Below are positions 36,201 to 47,012 of a DNA stretch of 64,000 bases, one piece after another (position 1 is the stretch's first letter; each line of letters opens with the position of its first letter). Source of the DNA: Blastomyces gilchristii SLH14081 (Eukaryota > Ascomycota > Eurotiomycetes > Onygenales > Ajellomycetaceae); the NCBI RefSeq assembly GCF_000003855.2, contig NW_003101681.1, positions 5,580,405-5,644,404 of the forward strand, in the 5' to 3' direction. Both the position numbers and the translations under genes were made by a program. A model generated the notes under the pieces. It ran no database searches. It had not been told where the DNA came from and was given only the letters and a program-made list of their open reading frames with translations.

Positions 36201-36744
36201 TCATCTTCTTCAGTGATATAAATCTTATGAACCACAGTGATGACATCTAGCTTTGTAAATCATTAAGCTCACTTGATATATACTAGGATTTTATTGATGA
36301 GAGATAAGAGATAACGATCTTTCTTTATTAATCTGTTCAGATCTCAATAGTGTACACAGAATTGAAGTTCTTCATCTGATTTCTTTGCAAAGAGAATAGA
36401 AGCTGCAGTCAAAGAGTTGCTAATATGTATGAATTTCTTATTCAACAGATCATTGAGTGTCTTTCAAAGAAGAAGAAGTTCATCTTGAGATATATTATAA
36501 AGAGACTCTCATGATGACTCAGAGTTCTTATCATTCTTCTTTTCTAACTTCATACTGTGATTCACTTCTGAGTGTTGTAAAGAAGATATATTTATAATGT
36601 TATCTTATCAGAAAATATCTAGATATTCATGATATTATCAAGAGAGTTTTGTGTGAGAATCTGTTATTATAGTACAGAATAACTTCTCTAGAGCTTTCTT
36701 AATATCAGTCAGACTGATATAATAGATTGATACATAATTCTGCA
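33201..36744 (-). pseudogene. GypA3 pol (-), integrase to protease, split by SINE S1
   Basis: Reads right to left. RT is at about 36480-35880, with its catalytic region near 36075-36045 (Y-L-D-N-I-L-I-F type). RNase H is at about 35800-35270, and the integrase at about 34900-33400, interrupted by the SINE at 33682-34060. The chromodomain-like tail is near 33380-33260. The minus-strand frame at 33599-33402 is the integrase C-terminal piece (MNLKNIQITYLSHTLNYYYI), identical in position to the GypA1 piece at 24750. All domains carry TGA/TAA stops. The protease start is missing. Confidence 0.85.
33682..34060 (-). mobile_element. SINE copy S1 (tRNA-derived)
   Basis: Minus-strand copy, about 379 bp, starting at GCCCCGGTGGC (34060) and ending in (AAT)n (33682-33705). 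The B box GGTTCGAAACC is intact. The A-box region carries G-to-A changes. It is flanked by tgtagtactt at 33672-33681 and 34065-34074, a LINE-type duplication of about 10-14 bp with a small indel. It is inserted in GypA3 integrase. Apparent reading frames across it on both strands are not coding. Confidence 0.9.
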
Positions 36745-38388
36745 ATTATAGATGTATGCAGTCAGAGACTATGACATCTATCTGAGAATTAAAAGTTCTC
36801 AGGGTTTTTCCTATATCTATAAAGATAACTATCATATATTCATCAATTTCAGATATGCAAAATTATTAAATTCCAGCTCAGAATATAAAAACTGTTTACA
36901 AATTACAGTGTTTTAACATCTTCTGATACTTTGAAATTATTTGACAATATTATGACAAAAGAAAAGAGAACACACTCTTAAAGATAGACACATTAAATAG
37001 ATAGATAGAAAAGAATAGAAAGGAAAAAATAAAGTAAAATAAAGAGAGACTGTAATGAAACAAATTCTCAAAAGATAGTATATAGGTGTTTTAACAGACT
37101 ATATCTGATCAATTTCCTCCTCTTCATATTGAGATATTTCTGAATTCAGTCATTTTCTTATAGCTGCTTGAGTTTCTGATAGAAAGTCTATTAAGTATTT
37201 AATTCCTGTCTCAGTTGAGAATAAGAATCTCATATTTAATTAATTTAGATCATACTTCTCTTTCAATCTGACTCTGAGACTATTGTATAATACACAGTGC
37301 ATTACAATATACTCAGAATTCTCATTTGCATTGCAGAATGAGTGTTTTATTGAATCAAAGCTATCATCAAATCTTTGCATATAAGATTTGAAATAGTTAT
37401 GTTCTAGTTTTAGCTGTATTATAGATAAGAATATTTTCTTTTTACATTTAATTGAACAAGATTTCTACTTGAGTGTTATTTCAAATCTTGAATAATGTAT
37501 ACTTTTCTTTTATTGCTGTCAGCTTTCATTTCACTTGTCTAAACAAGATTCTTTTATTTTTCTCTTTATAAAAGATTAGAATATAATTTTTTGAATAGAT
37601 CTGCTTAGTTCTGAACCTTTTTTTGCAGCTGAATCAGCAAATTCATTATCATGAATATTCATATAAGCAGGAACTCAGTGTAGATAAATTATCAGCTTTG
37701 ATATTCTTCTCTTTTGAATTTTTAAAACAGAGTTTAAAATTAGTTCAAGATTTATTTAATTATTATAAATCTGACTATTTCTAAGTCTGTTTAAAGCAGC
37801 TTAACTATCAGAGAATATTCATGTCTCTTTCAAACTATTTTCTCTTTCATGAGATTTTATTTCAATAAGTTTGAAAGCTTTTACTATTGTAAATAGTTCA
37901 GTGTCAAAGACTTCAGATTCACAGTCTAGACTTCAGAAATCTGAGATAAAATTAATATTATCTTCAGTATAAGCAATGTCTGCATCTAATCTATTTAAAT
38001 TCTCATTTTTTAAGTCATCTGAATGAATCAGAATAGAGTCTTTTATATTGATTATAGAAATTCTCTTCAAATGCTGTTTATATTCTTTCTCTTTAGATAG
38101 TTCACTTATTTGCAAGTTTATAAGAGATTTAAGCTTTTCTCTTCAGAGAGATAACTTCTCATAATCAACTTTTTTAATATTTAAAGAAGAAAATTAATTA
38201 TTAATCAGTGAGTATAGTCTGTACAGTTGAGAAGATATTTTCTTTGAAGAATTATTTTCATTTCAATCAAGAAATCTATTTCAATTCAGTTCATTTTCAG
38301 AGTTAATCAGTGAAAATGAAGAAGAGACTCTTTCTCTGATTATATCATTTAAGCTCATCTTTATAACTCTCAGAGCATAGTTCATACA
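36745..38388 (-). mobile_element. LINE copy 5 (-), 5'-truncated, no (AAT)n tail
   Basis: Minus-strand LINE from its 3' UTR end (AATTATAGATGTATGCAG at 36745) to a point late in the RT region, where a GypA4 LTR begins. The terminal (AAT)n expected at its 3' end is missing; the border with GypA3 falls just before GAAG(AAT)n. RNase H and the zinc knuckle of ORF2 are recognisable, and mutation is moderate. Confidence 0.9.
37093..38388 (-). pseudogene. LINE copy 5 ORF2, C-terminal part (-)
   Basis: Reading right to left from the end of the RT domain (minus-strand M-N-Y-A-L-R-V-I-K-M-S at 38384-38350) through RNase H (about 38050-37650; ILIHSDDLKNEN holds the first catalytic Asp region) to the zinc knuckle (about 37370-37290). 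The stop is TAG (about 37095), preceded by E-E-E-I-D-Q-I; here Gln is intact, which helps fix the true C-terminus of ORF2 in the other copies. Confidence 0.82.
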
Positions 38389-38425
38389 TGTGGCGGGCTG
38401 CGCCCGATCAATCATATAGACTATT

Positions 38426-38811
38426 GCCCCGGTGGCCGAATGGTTAATGCGGCCACCCGGTAGCACCTTGGCGTGGGAAACCAAGGCGCGTGGGTTCGAA
38501 ACCCGCAGGGGATACATTAAATCCGGAACTCAAGCACCTCAGGTTCCTAATAAATACAGAGGTGTACAAATCGCTCCAATGAATTGCTCTATGTTCCTGG
38601 GCTGGGAAGTTATTATCGCATGTATCTAATTGTCACTCCTTTGTATTTTCCTATGTTCTTGTTATCTTGGAGTGGGACTCAACACCTGTATTTTCCTCCT
38701 GTATATCCAACCACTTGACCTGTATTTAACATCACGCAAGGACTCATCATAAGCTCCGCTTGCATATGAGTATAATGGAAGAATAATAATAATAATAATA
38801 ATAAATAATAA
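38426..38811 (+). mobile_element. SINE copy S2, best preserved (tRNA-derived)
   Basis: 386 bp. The 5' ~90 bases are tRNA-like: GCCCCGG start, A box TGGCCGAATGG (38433-38443), a perfect CCTTGG/CCAAGG stem (38466-38471 with 38481-38486) around a 9-base loop, and B box GGTTCGAAACC (38493-38503). A unique ~270 bp body follows, then TATAATGGAAG(AAT)n. An exact 13 bp duplication, catatagactatt, flanks it (38413-38425 and 38812-38824). The D-arm looks Ser/Leu-like, but the parent tRNA is not certain. RNA polymerase III would transcribe it. It lacks coding capacity and is nearly free of RIP changes. Confidence 0.94.
38433..38503 (+). promoter_or_regulatory. SINE S2 internal pol III promoter (A and B boxes)
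   Basis: A box TGGCCGAATGG at 38433-38443 and B box GGTTCGAAACC at 38493-38503, spaced 50 bp apart as in a tRNA gene with a long variable region. The same boxes are damaged in S3 and S4. Confidence 0.8.
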
Positions 38812-39102
38812 CATATAGACTATTCCGTACACTTCATAGATTCCTACCGCCTCATTCCCGATCGCCGATCCTCAGCCGCCACGAATGTGTATGTTCCGAT
38901 CACTGATCCTCGGCCGCTATGAATGTGTGTATATTCTTCTGCCCTGAAGCATCACTGCATACATCACTACATACATATATAAATATTCACTTCAATTGCT
39001 GATTCTTGCACTTTCTCTTTCTTTTCCTCTCTAATGTTTTTCTCTTTGTTATATAAGATCTATCAATATTATACTGATCTATTCAGTGTAGGCCTCTTAC
39101 AC

Positions 39103-39402
39103 TAGAAAAACATTCATTATCTTCTTATTAGAAACAATTATTCATGCATTATCTTCTCATTAGAAATGATTATTCATCAAGAGATATCTGAATATATAAT
39201 GACATATAAGAAAGAGAAATAATCAGTTAAAGCAGACACTGAGTTCTTAGATAGAAGCTTACTCATCAGTCACTCTGACTTCATAACAAGATCTTACAAA
39301 GAGAGTAAGATCTTACAAGAGAATGTCAGTGAAAGACTCAAGAGTTCTGACACTCAGATGTATGAGATATTTATACAATTACACATCTGATAATTGATAA
39401 CT
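39103..39402 (+). other. GypA4 leader with short tandem duplication
   Basis: The untranslated leader between LTR and gag. A ~33 bp unit (CATTATCTTCT.ATTAGAAA.) is present twice at about 39111-39175, as also in GypA5, but only once in GypA1. A primer-binding site could not be matched to a tRNA. Confidence 0.6.
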
Positions 39403-40518
39403 ATATCTAATGATAATATGAGAGAACTCTTAAATATGAGTATAGAAGTGATATCACAGTGACTGTAAGCAATGTTGAAATTGCAACAGTAATAAATAGC
39501 TGATATGCATGCAACTTAATAACATCAATATGAAGAGATTCAATGATTATTATAATAAGAAACTCAGATAATTTCAACATCTACAGAATTGAATACAAAA
39601 GCACTGAAAGAATACTTAGATACTCTTACATATTTTAATGCTTTCAATCTCACTCTCTACTCATTATAAAGGATGAAAATGCTCACAAAACTGAGTGTAG
39701 ATGAAGATGTCATCAGTTCACTAATTAATCAAGATTGATATATCAATAAATAATTGAAGAATTGTGTGAAACAGAAGTTTCATTCATGAATGAAAGTATG
39801 CAAATCAGTGTTGCAAATGCCTGATAATATCATCAAATATCTTGATATTCTGTTCTGAGACACTGCCATGCAACAGAAAGCATTAGATTGATTGCAGAGT
39901 ACTTAACAGAGAAACACTTCTCTTATAACATTCATCTCTGACTTCAACATTAAAATTCTAGAAGCAGGAGATCAATCTTGAGAGAATTGAATGAAGATTA
40001 GTATACTTAAGAAGATATTAACTTTCAAACTCTTACAGACTCTTGTAAGTGTAGATAAAGACCAGACTTATGAAGACTTCTACACACAGCTTCAGATATT
40101 GAATGACTGTCTTATCAAGCTCAAGAGTATATAGAACAGTGACAGAAGATGTTATACTTCAGCAACTTATACACTTATGCTGAAGAATAACAATGATGCA
40201 GATGTCATAAATTGAGTAGACTTAAATGTCTATACATAACCAAGAGTCTCTGCTGTTCAAACAGGCTTCTGAGTGTCTGATATCACTTCTGAAGAAGTTG
40301 CTGATTGATATCAATGAGAAGTGTGTATCAACTGTAACTGATCAGAATACATTGCTTTCAACTGTCAATTGACCTATATATCTCCTTAATTGAGAGAAAG
40401 ATTAGTGTCTTCTCATTTGAAAGATGAATCAGTGCCTGTCCATGTCAACCACATTGCAGTGAAGAAAGATTCAGAAGATAACTATAAGAATACTTCAGTG
40501 AAACAGAGAAAAGATTAG
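39403..40518 (+). pseudogene. GypA4 gag, start codon mutated
   Basis: Colinear with the other gag genes. The start is ATA at 39403 where copies 1, 2 and 5 have ATG. The frame is kept exactly to TAG 40516-40518 (371 codons). The zinc knuckle is the best in the window: C-I-N-C-N-W-S-E-Y-I-A-F-N-C (40326-40371), with only the His changed to Tyr and a TGA at the Trp position. Internal stops include TAA in place of Gln (for example 39491). Confidence 0.8.
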
Positions 40519-41901
40519 CTTCTGTTCAAATTTATAAACAGAAGCTTGAGAAGATCAGATGATAATAATTTAAAGAGAAAATAACAATGAATATGATTCT
40601 TATATCTACTGTGATTGATAACATGTATAATATAAAAGCTATGATAGATAGCAGTCTATATTACTATGCAATGATAAAATCTTCAGTTGTAAGATGTTAT
40701 AATCTTCAGTGTATTTCTTTATTAAAACCCTGACTTCTTGCAGAATTTGATAATCTGAAGAATGTTTGTACCTGTTATATAATGAAACTAAACATAGATA
40801 TGAGAGAACATTAATATGAAGATGTCTATATATATGAAGTTGATAATCTCAACTATAATCTTATGTTAGAACTTACCTGACTATCTGAACAAGGTATCTT
40901 ACTGAATACTTGAAACAGAAGCTTGATATTCTCTAATAATGATAGAATTTATAAAGATAATATTCACAAGACTATGAATCTTATACAGATCTCTGTCAAT
41001 GCTTATAAAATACTCTGAAAAAGAAGTCATCATTAAAATCACTGATAGAATCACTGATAAGTTCACTGATAGCAGAATTATATATCAATCTATTTCATCA
41101 GTCTGATCAATATTAAAAAGGCTCTAGAAAAGTTATTCTGTATTATAATAACAGATTCTTGTATAAAACTCTCTTAATAATATCATGAATATCTAGATAT
41201 CTTCTGAGAAGATAATATTATAAACATACTTCTCTTATGAGATTCTGAAGTGAATCACAGTATCAAGTTAGAGAAAAAGAATGATAAGAACTCTGAACTG
41301 TTATGAGACTCTCTTTATAATATGTTCTGAGATGAACTTCTTCTTCTTTGAAAGACACTTAATAATCTGTTGAATAAAGAATTCATATATGTTAGTAACT
41401 CTTTCACTGCAGTCTCTATTCTCTTTGCAAAGAAATCAGATGAAGGACTTCAGTTCTATATGAATTATCAAGAATTGAACAGATTAACAAAGAAAGACTG
41501 TTATTCTTTATCTCTTATCAATGAAACTCTAGCTTGCATTGAACAAGCTCAATGATTTACAAAGTTAGATGTCATTGCTGTGTTTCATAAGATTCACATT
41601 ACTGAAGAAGATAAGTAGCTTACAGCATTCTGAATATGATATAATCTCTTTGAATGAGTAGTCACACTCTTTGAACTGATCAGTGCTCTCAGTACATTTC
41701 AGAAGTATATTAACTGAGCACTCTGAGACTTTCTTAATGAATTTGTATCTGCTTATCTAGATGACATTCTCATCTTCACTGAAGAATTCAGAAAGAAACA
41801 TTAAGAGCATGTGTAAAGAGTATTACAATAACTACAAGAAGCAGAACTATCAATTGATATTGATAAGTGTGATTTTGAAGTCAAGAGTACTAAATACTTA
41901 A
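40519..41901 (+). pseudogene. GypA4 pol, protease and RT (truncated)
   Basis: Protease near 40635-40900 (M-I-D-S-S). The RT is partly open from 41370 to 41555 (NSFTAVSILFAKKSDEG, Y-Q-E-L-N-R-L-T-K-K-D), the classic fingers region. The catalytic box A-Y-L-D-D-I-L-I-F (about 41748-41774) is intact, unlike in GypA1 and GypA2. The gene stops at the LINE copy 4 junction. The 41370 ATG is internal to RT and not a real start. Confidence 0.85.
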
Positions 41902-42056
41902 CTTCAGCTAAATGTAAACAGAATTTGAATCCTCAAACTCCTGTTAAGATTAGAGAATTGAGAAATGACTCTGGTGATAAACTAGATATAATGCAAGCAG
42001 TTGAGATCCCTACTTTTCAAAATAGTTATAATCTACTATCTGATGATAGTGACTAG
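41902..42056 (+). pseudogene. LINE copy 4 ORF1 tail
   Basis: Last ~50 codons of ORF1, ending L-L-S-D-D-S-D then TAG 42054-42056. The ORF2 ATG follows after 29 bases. Confidence 0.75.
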
Positions 42057-42085
42057 ATTCTACTCTATCTCTACTCTCTTTTAGT

Positions 42086-45000
42086 ATGAATATACAACAA
42101 AAACAACAAAAAAAGTTTAAAAACTCTTCAAAAATCACATTTATTCAAAATAATGTGAATAGAAACTCAAATTGTATTTATTCTTGTCTTCAAATTGCAT
42201 TTGAACAAAAAGTTGATTTTGTACTACTTCAGGAACCGAATTTTGATGCTGAGCAAAATTACATCATTTCTCATTCAAGCTACTACTGCTTTCTACCTCA
42301 AAGGTCTGAGATAAAGTCAAGAGTAGTGATCTATAGAAGAAAGAGATCAAGATATCAATTTAATCTAAGATTTGATATCATGTCTGACCCTGATATTCTG
42401 GTGAGTGATATTATAGATAAAGAAAATGAGTTTGATACTATACAGCTCATAAATATCTATAATGAAAAGTCATTGAAGGAAAATAACAATATCTGAACAA
42501 TTGATAGAGGATTTCTGAACATAACTTCATCAAGAAACTCTATAATTGCAGGAGATTTCAATGCACATCATCTCTGATGAAATTCAGAATGCAAGAGAGC
42601 AGTGAGAGCTGATAATCTGATTGAATGAATCTTTCAGCATTCAATAGATTTGGTTAATAAGTCTGATCAATAAACATTCTTTAGAAAAGGTATGAAACAG
42701 AAGTCTATTATAGATCTAATCTTCATGTCACAAAATCTAATGAAAAGAAGACTTGTAAACTGGTTTATTGATTCAAATGAGACATCAGGATCAGGTCATG
42801 AGGTTATTCAATTTGATATTGAACTGAGTGAAAAACAAATGAGTGAAAATCCTCTTCTCTCTAATCAGTATAACTTTGAAAAAGCTGATTGAAAAGCAGT
42901 TAAAGAAAGCATAAAACTGTTAAAATCTGAAAGACAGAATGAGCTATATTGGAATTCTGGTCAAGATATCTCAAATGAAATGCTTGAGAATAGAGTGAAG
43001 CTTATTACATCTATTATTCTAACAAGTGTTAGAGATAATATTTCAAAAAGAAAATCTTCTGAGTATTCAAAATCTTAGTGGAATGAGAATATCTCATCTA
43101 AAAGGAAAGAATTAGCTACTGCTAGAAGAGATTGAAAGAATAATGTAATATCTGATGAAGAGTTCAAAGCTGTCAGAAATGAATATTTCTCAGATATTAA
43201 AAGAGCTAAAACAGACTGCTGGAATAAATTTCTTGAAGAAGCATAAGAAAAGGAAGTTTTTAAAGCTTTTAACTATACTAAAACAAGAAGTGTAGCAAAA
43301 CTTCCAGCCTTAGAATATGAGTTTCAGAATGAATCATATACAGCAAACTCTTTTGAGAAAAAATGTCAAGTTTTTATGAGAATTCTCTTTCAGAACTCAC
43401 CAGATTCAGATTCAGATTCAGAGGAAGAGAATATATCACTTCTCAACTACATTGATGAAAATGACTGGGAATGGCCTGATCTTACACAAGATGAATTAGA
43501 GTCAGCTATCTTCTCAAGTTCTGTTAAAACTGCTGCAGGTCCTGATTCAATTAATCACTTGATTATTCAAAATATATATTCCTACTTAAAGAGTGAATAT
43601 TTTGAGCTCTTTTTCAATCTCTTGAAAAATGAATATCATTCTGAATGCTGGAGAGAAGCCACTGGAGTGATTCTTGCAAAATCTAATAGAAAAACTTCAA
43701 TTTCTAAGTCATATAGAGTAATATCTCTATTGAACTGCCTAGAAAAGGTTTTAGAAAAGATAATAGCTACTCAACTATCTTTTATAAGCTCTATAGATGA
43801 TTCTCTTTTATTCAGTGAATAAATGAGAGATAGAAAACAGTGTTCTGCAATTGACACTGTTCTCTCAGTTGTTCATAATATTCAAATAGCAAAGCATGAG
43901 GGTCTGGTCTCAACTGCAGTTTTTATTGATATAAAAGAAGCATTTAATCATATTTCAAAGTCAAAGTTAATTCAGACATTGAAGATATTAAAACTGTCAC
44001 TTTCTCTAATAAAATGAGTTAACTGTTTTATGTCTAAAAGAATTATACAACTCTTCTTTGATGAAATGAAATAAGATAAGACTGAGATAAAAATAGAAGT
44101 ATCACAGAGATCTTCAATCTCACTCATTTTATTTGCAATATACACTGTATATCTATTCAAAAATAGAAATATGAGAATAGTGTGATCTCTGAGTTATGTG
44201 GATGATATTGGTCTAGTCTACAGCTCAAAAACTATCAAAGAGAATTTGAAAGTAATTGAAGAAGCTGCAAAGGAAATCTTTGTTAGAGCAGATATCAATC
44301 AAATTCAATTTGATATGAATAAAACTGAGTTAATTCATTTCTTTTCTAGATTCAGTAAGAAAGAACTATCTCTAACTCTTTTAAATAGAGAGATTAAACC
44401 CAGTGTAAATGTCAAATGATTAGGAGTATGATTAAACTCTAAGTTGAATTTTAAATATCACATTCAACAAAGAACTGTCAAGGCAGAAAGACTATTGAAC
44501 AACATAATCAGACTATCAAATACAGAGAGAGGTCTATTCTTCCAGGCTATGAGACAGTTATATATAGCCTGTATTACATCAGTAGCTGATTATGAAGTTC
44601 AAGTTTGATGAAATAATCAAGAGAATTTCACTGAACTCTGTCAAAGTCTGTAAAACAGAGCCTTGAGAAGAATTCTGAGAGCATTCAATCATCTCTATTA
44701 AACAATGAAAATTGAAGCTTTANNNNNNNNNNNNNNNNNNNNNNNNNNNNNNNNNNNNNNNNNNNNNNNNNNNNNNNNNNNNNNNNNNNNNNNNNNNNNN
44801 NNNNNNNNNNNNNNNNNNNNNNAACTATACCCTGAGAGTCATAAACATTAACCTTAACTTATATAATCAGAGAAAGAGTCTCTTCTCCTTTTCCATTAAT
44901 TCACCTCTAAATAAAACTAGATTCAAATATCTCTCTTGATTGCAATAAAAATCATTCTCCAAAGCAAACGTCCTCTCACCTATACAGCCTATCCTCCCTC

Positions 45001-46108
45001 ATTAAAGATTAATTTTCTTCCTTAAATATTCAAAAAGTTACTCATGAGAAGATATCTCTCTAAAGAGAAAAGCTTGAATCTCTTATAGCCTTATAAATAA
45101 GTGAACTATTTAAAGAGAAAGAATATGAACAGTATTCGAAGAGAATTCTATAATCAAATATAAAAGACTCTATTCTGATTTATTTCAGATGACTTCAAAA
45201 ATAAAGAATTTGAATAGATTAGATACAGACATTGCTTATACTGAAGATAATATTAATTTTATCTCAGATTTCTGAAATTTAGACTGTGAATCTGAAGTCT
45301 TTGATGCTGAACTATTTGTAATAGTGAAAGCTTTCAAACTCATTGAAATAAAATCTTATAAAAGAGAAAATAGTTTAAAAGAGATATAAATATTCTCTGA
45401 TAGTCAAGATACTTTAAAAAGACTTAGAAATAGTCAGATTAATAATGATTAAATAAATCTTGAACTGATCTTAAACTCTGTTTTGAAAATTCAAAAGAGT
45501 AAAATATTAAAGCTAATAATTCATCTACACTGAGTTTCTGCTTACATGAATATTCATGACAATGAATTGACTGATTCAGCTGTAAAAAAGAATTCAGAAT
45601 TAAGCAGATCTATTCAAAAAATTATATTCTGATCTTTATAAAGAGAAAAATAACAGAATCTTGTTTAGATAAGTGAAATGAAAGCTGGCAGAAATAAAAG
45701 AAGAGTATACATTATTCAAGATTTAAAATAAAACTCAAGTGAAAATCTTGTTTAATTAAGTGTAAAAAGAAAATATTCTCATCTATAATACAGCTAAAAC
45801 TAGAATATGACTATTTCAAATCTTATATGCAAAGATTTGATAATAGATTTGATTCAATAGAATGCTTATTCTGCAATGCAAATGAGAATTCTGAGCATAT
45901 TATAATGCACTGTGCATTATACAATTGTCTCAGAGTCAGATTGAAAGAGAAGTATGATCTAAATCAATTAAATATAAGATTCTTATTCTCAACTGAGACA
46001 GGAATTAAATACTTAATACACTTTCTATCAGAAACTCAAGCAGCTATAAGAAAATGACTAAATTCAGAAATATCTGAATATGAAGAGGAGGAAATTAATT
46101 GAATATAG
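42086..46108 (+). pseudogene. LINE copy 4 ORF2 (endonuclease-RT-RNase H), nearly readable
   Basis: ATG 42086 to TAG 46106-46108; 1,340 codons including the gap. Endonuclease: V-L-L-Q-E-P (near 42222) with the catalytic Glu, A-G-D-F-N-A-H-H (near 42548), D-L-I-F (42714) and G-S-G-H-E (42792). RT: open run 43376-43822 with K-T-A-A-G-P-D-S-I and Y-R-V-I-S-L-L-N-C-L; then F-I-D-I-K-E-A-F-N-H-I (43921) and the catalytic SYVDDIGLVYSS (44192-44227). RNase H: A-E-L-F-V-I and F-S-D-S-Q. Zinc knuckle: C-L-F-C-N-A-N-E-N-S-E-H-I-I-M-H-C (45863-45913). Stops before the gap are mostly TGA at Trp, plus a few TAA/TAG at Gln. Confidence 0.9.
44723..44822. other. Assembly gap, exactly 100 N
   Basis: A gap of conventional unknown size within LINE copy 4 ORF2, between RT and RNase H. 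The sequence on both sides has single-base losses relative to the other copies. Confidence 0.99.
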
Positions 46109-46486
46109 TCTGTTAAAACAGCTATATACTATCTTTTAATAATTTATTTTATTACAGTCTCTCTTTACTTTATCTTTTTCTTTCAATTTCTTTCTATCTA
46201 TCTATTTAATGTGTCTATCTTTAAGACTGTGTTCTCTTTTCTTTTGTCATGATATTGTCAAATGATTTCAAAGTATCAGAAGATGTTAAAATACTGCAAT
46301 TTGTAAACAGTTTTTGTATTCTGAGCTGGAATTTTCTGATTTTGCATATCTGAAATTGATGAATGTATAATAGTTAACTTTACAGATATAGGAAAAACCC
46401 TGAGAACTAAAAGTTCTCAGGTAGATGTCATAGTCTCTGACTGCATACATCTATAATTGAAGAATAATAATAATAATAATAAATAA

Positions 46487-46857
46487 TTTTCTCTTTTATA
46501 AGATTTTATTTCAATAAGTTTGAAAGCTTTCACTATTACAAATAGTTCATCATCAAAGACTTCAGATTCATAGTCTAAATTTCAGAAATCTGAGATAAAA
46601 TTGATATTATCTCAAGTATAAGCAATGCCTGTATCTAATCTATTCAAATTCTCATTTTTTAAGCTATCTAAGTAAATCAGAATAGAGTCTTTTATATTGA
46701 TTGTAGAGATTCTCTTCAAATGCTGTTCATATTCTCTCTCTTTAAATAGTTCACTTATTTACCAGTCTATGAGAGATTCGAGCTTTTCTCTTCGGAGAGA
46801 TATCTTCTCCTGATCAACCTTTTCAATATTTAATGAAGAAAATTGATTTTTAATCAG
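46487..46857 (-). mobile_element. LINE scrap (-), RNase H region only
   Basis: 371 bp of minus-strand ORF2 RNase H, matching LINE copy 5 at about 37836-38205. Both the LINE 3' end and 5' part are missing, so it is not a simple retrotransposition product. It abuts the tail of LINE copy 4. Confidence 0.88.
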
Positions 46858-46937
46858 ATTCTACTAATCTATTCTTAAGATCTATTTAGAGAATAAGTTA
46901 AGAGACTTTATAAGCTGAACAGAGAACATCTAAGCTG

Positions 46938-46939
46938 TG

Positions 46940-47012
<73 letters not shown>

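Larger units (their letters stand above)
33114..36744 (-). mobile_element. GypA3 (-): gypsy element, 3' half
   Basis: Minus-strand GypA from a split 3' LTR (33114-33179) through integrase, RNase H and RT to the protease region, where it is cut by the tail-less end of LINE copy 5 at 36744/36745. SINE S1 is inserted in the integrase C-terminal region. The missing LTR part is at 27168-27232. The gag part and 5' LTR are absent from the window. Confidence 0.9.
38389..39101 (+). repeat. GypA4 5' LTR with SINE S2 inserted
   Basis: Starts TGTGGCGGGCTGCGCCC, ends CTCTTACA. Without the 386 bp SINE and one 13 bp duplication it is 314 bp. It contains two versions of a CGATCCTCAGCCGCC / TGATCCTCGGCCGCT unit, a tandem duplication also seen in GypA2. 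A TATA-like motif (ATATAAATATTCAC) is near 38978. Confidence 0.9.
38389..41901 (+). mobile_element. GypA4: gypsy element, 3'-truncated
   Basis: 5' LTR (interrupted by SINE S2), leader, gag, protease and most of RT; then an abrupt switch to LINE copy 4 at about 41901. It starts inside LINE copy 5. The 3' half is not found in the window. It is less mutated than GypA1. Confidence 0.9.
41902..46486 (+). mobile_element. LINE copy 4, 5'-truncated, least mutated
   Basis: Starts in the last ~150 bases of ORF1, contains all of ORF2 (with a 100 N gap), the 3' UTR and an (AAT)n tail (46461-46486). Several long stretches stay open, so this is probably the youngest LINE copy or the one least exposed to RIP. 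It is joined to GypA4 on the left and a minus LINE scrap on the right; no TSD is found. Confidence 0.92.

Noticed and set aside
38426..38515. A functional tRNA gene
   Set aside because: The head has tRNA boxes, but the presumed anticodon loop is 9 bases and a 270 bp body with an (AAT)n tail follows, repeated in four copies with duplications: a SINE.
38432..38629. Plus-strand frame MAEWLMRPPGS... and its counterpart at 33857-34039 (-)
   Set aside because: It runs through the tRNA-like head and body of a SINE. The A and B boxes and stem show the sequence is an RNA gene derivative, not protein.
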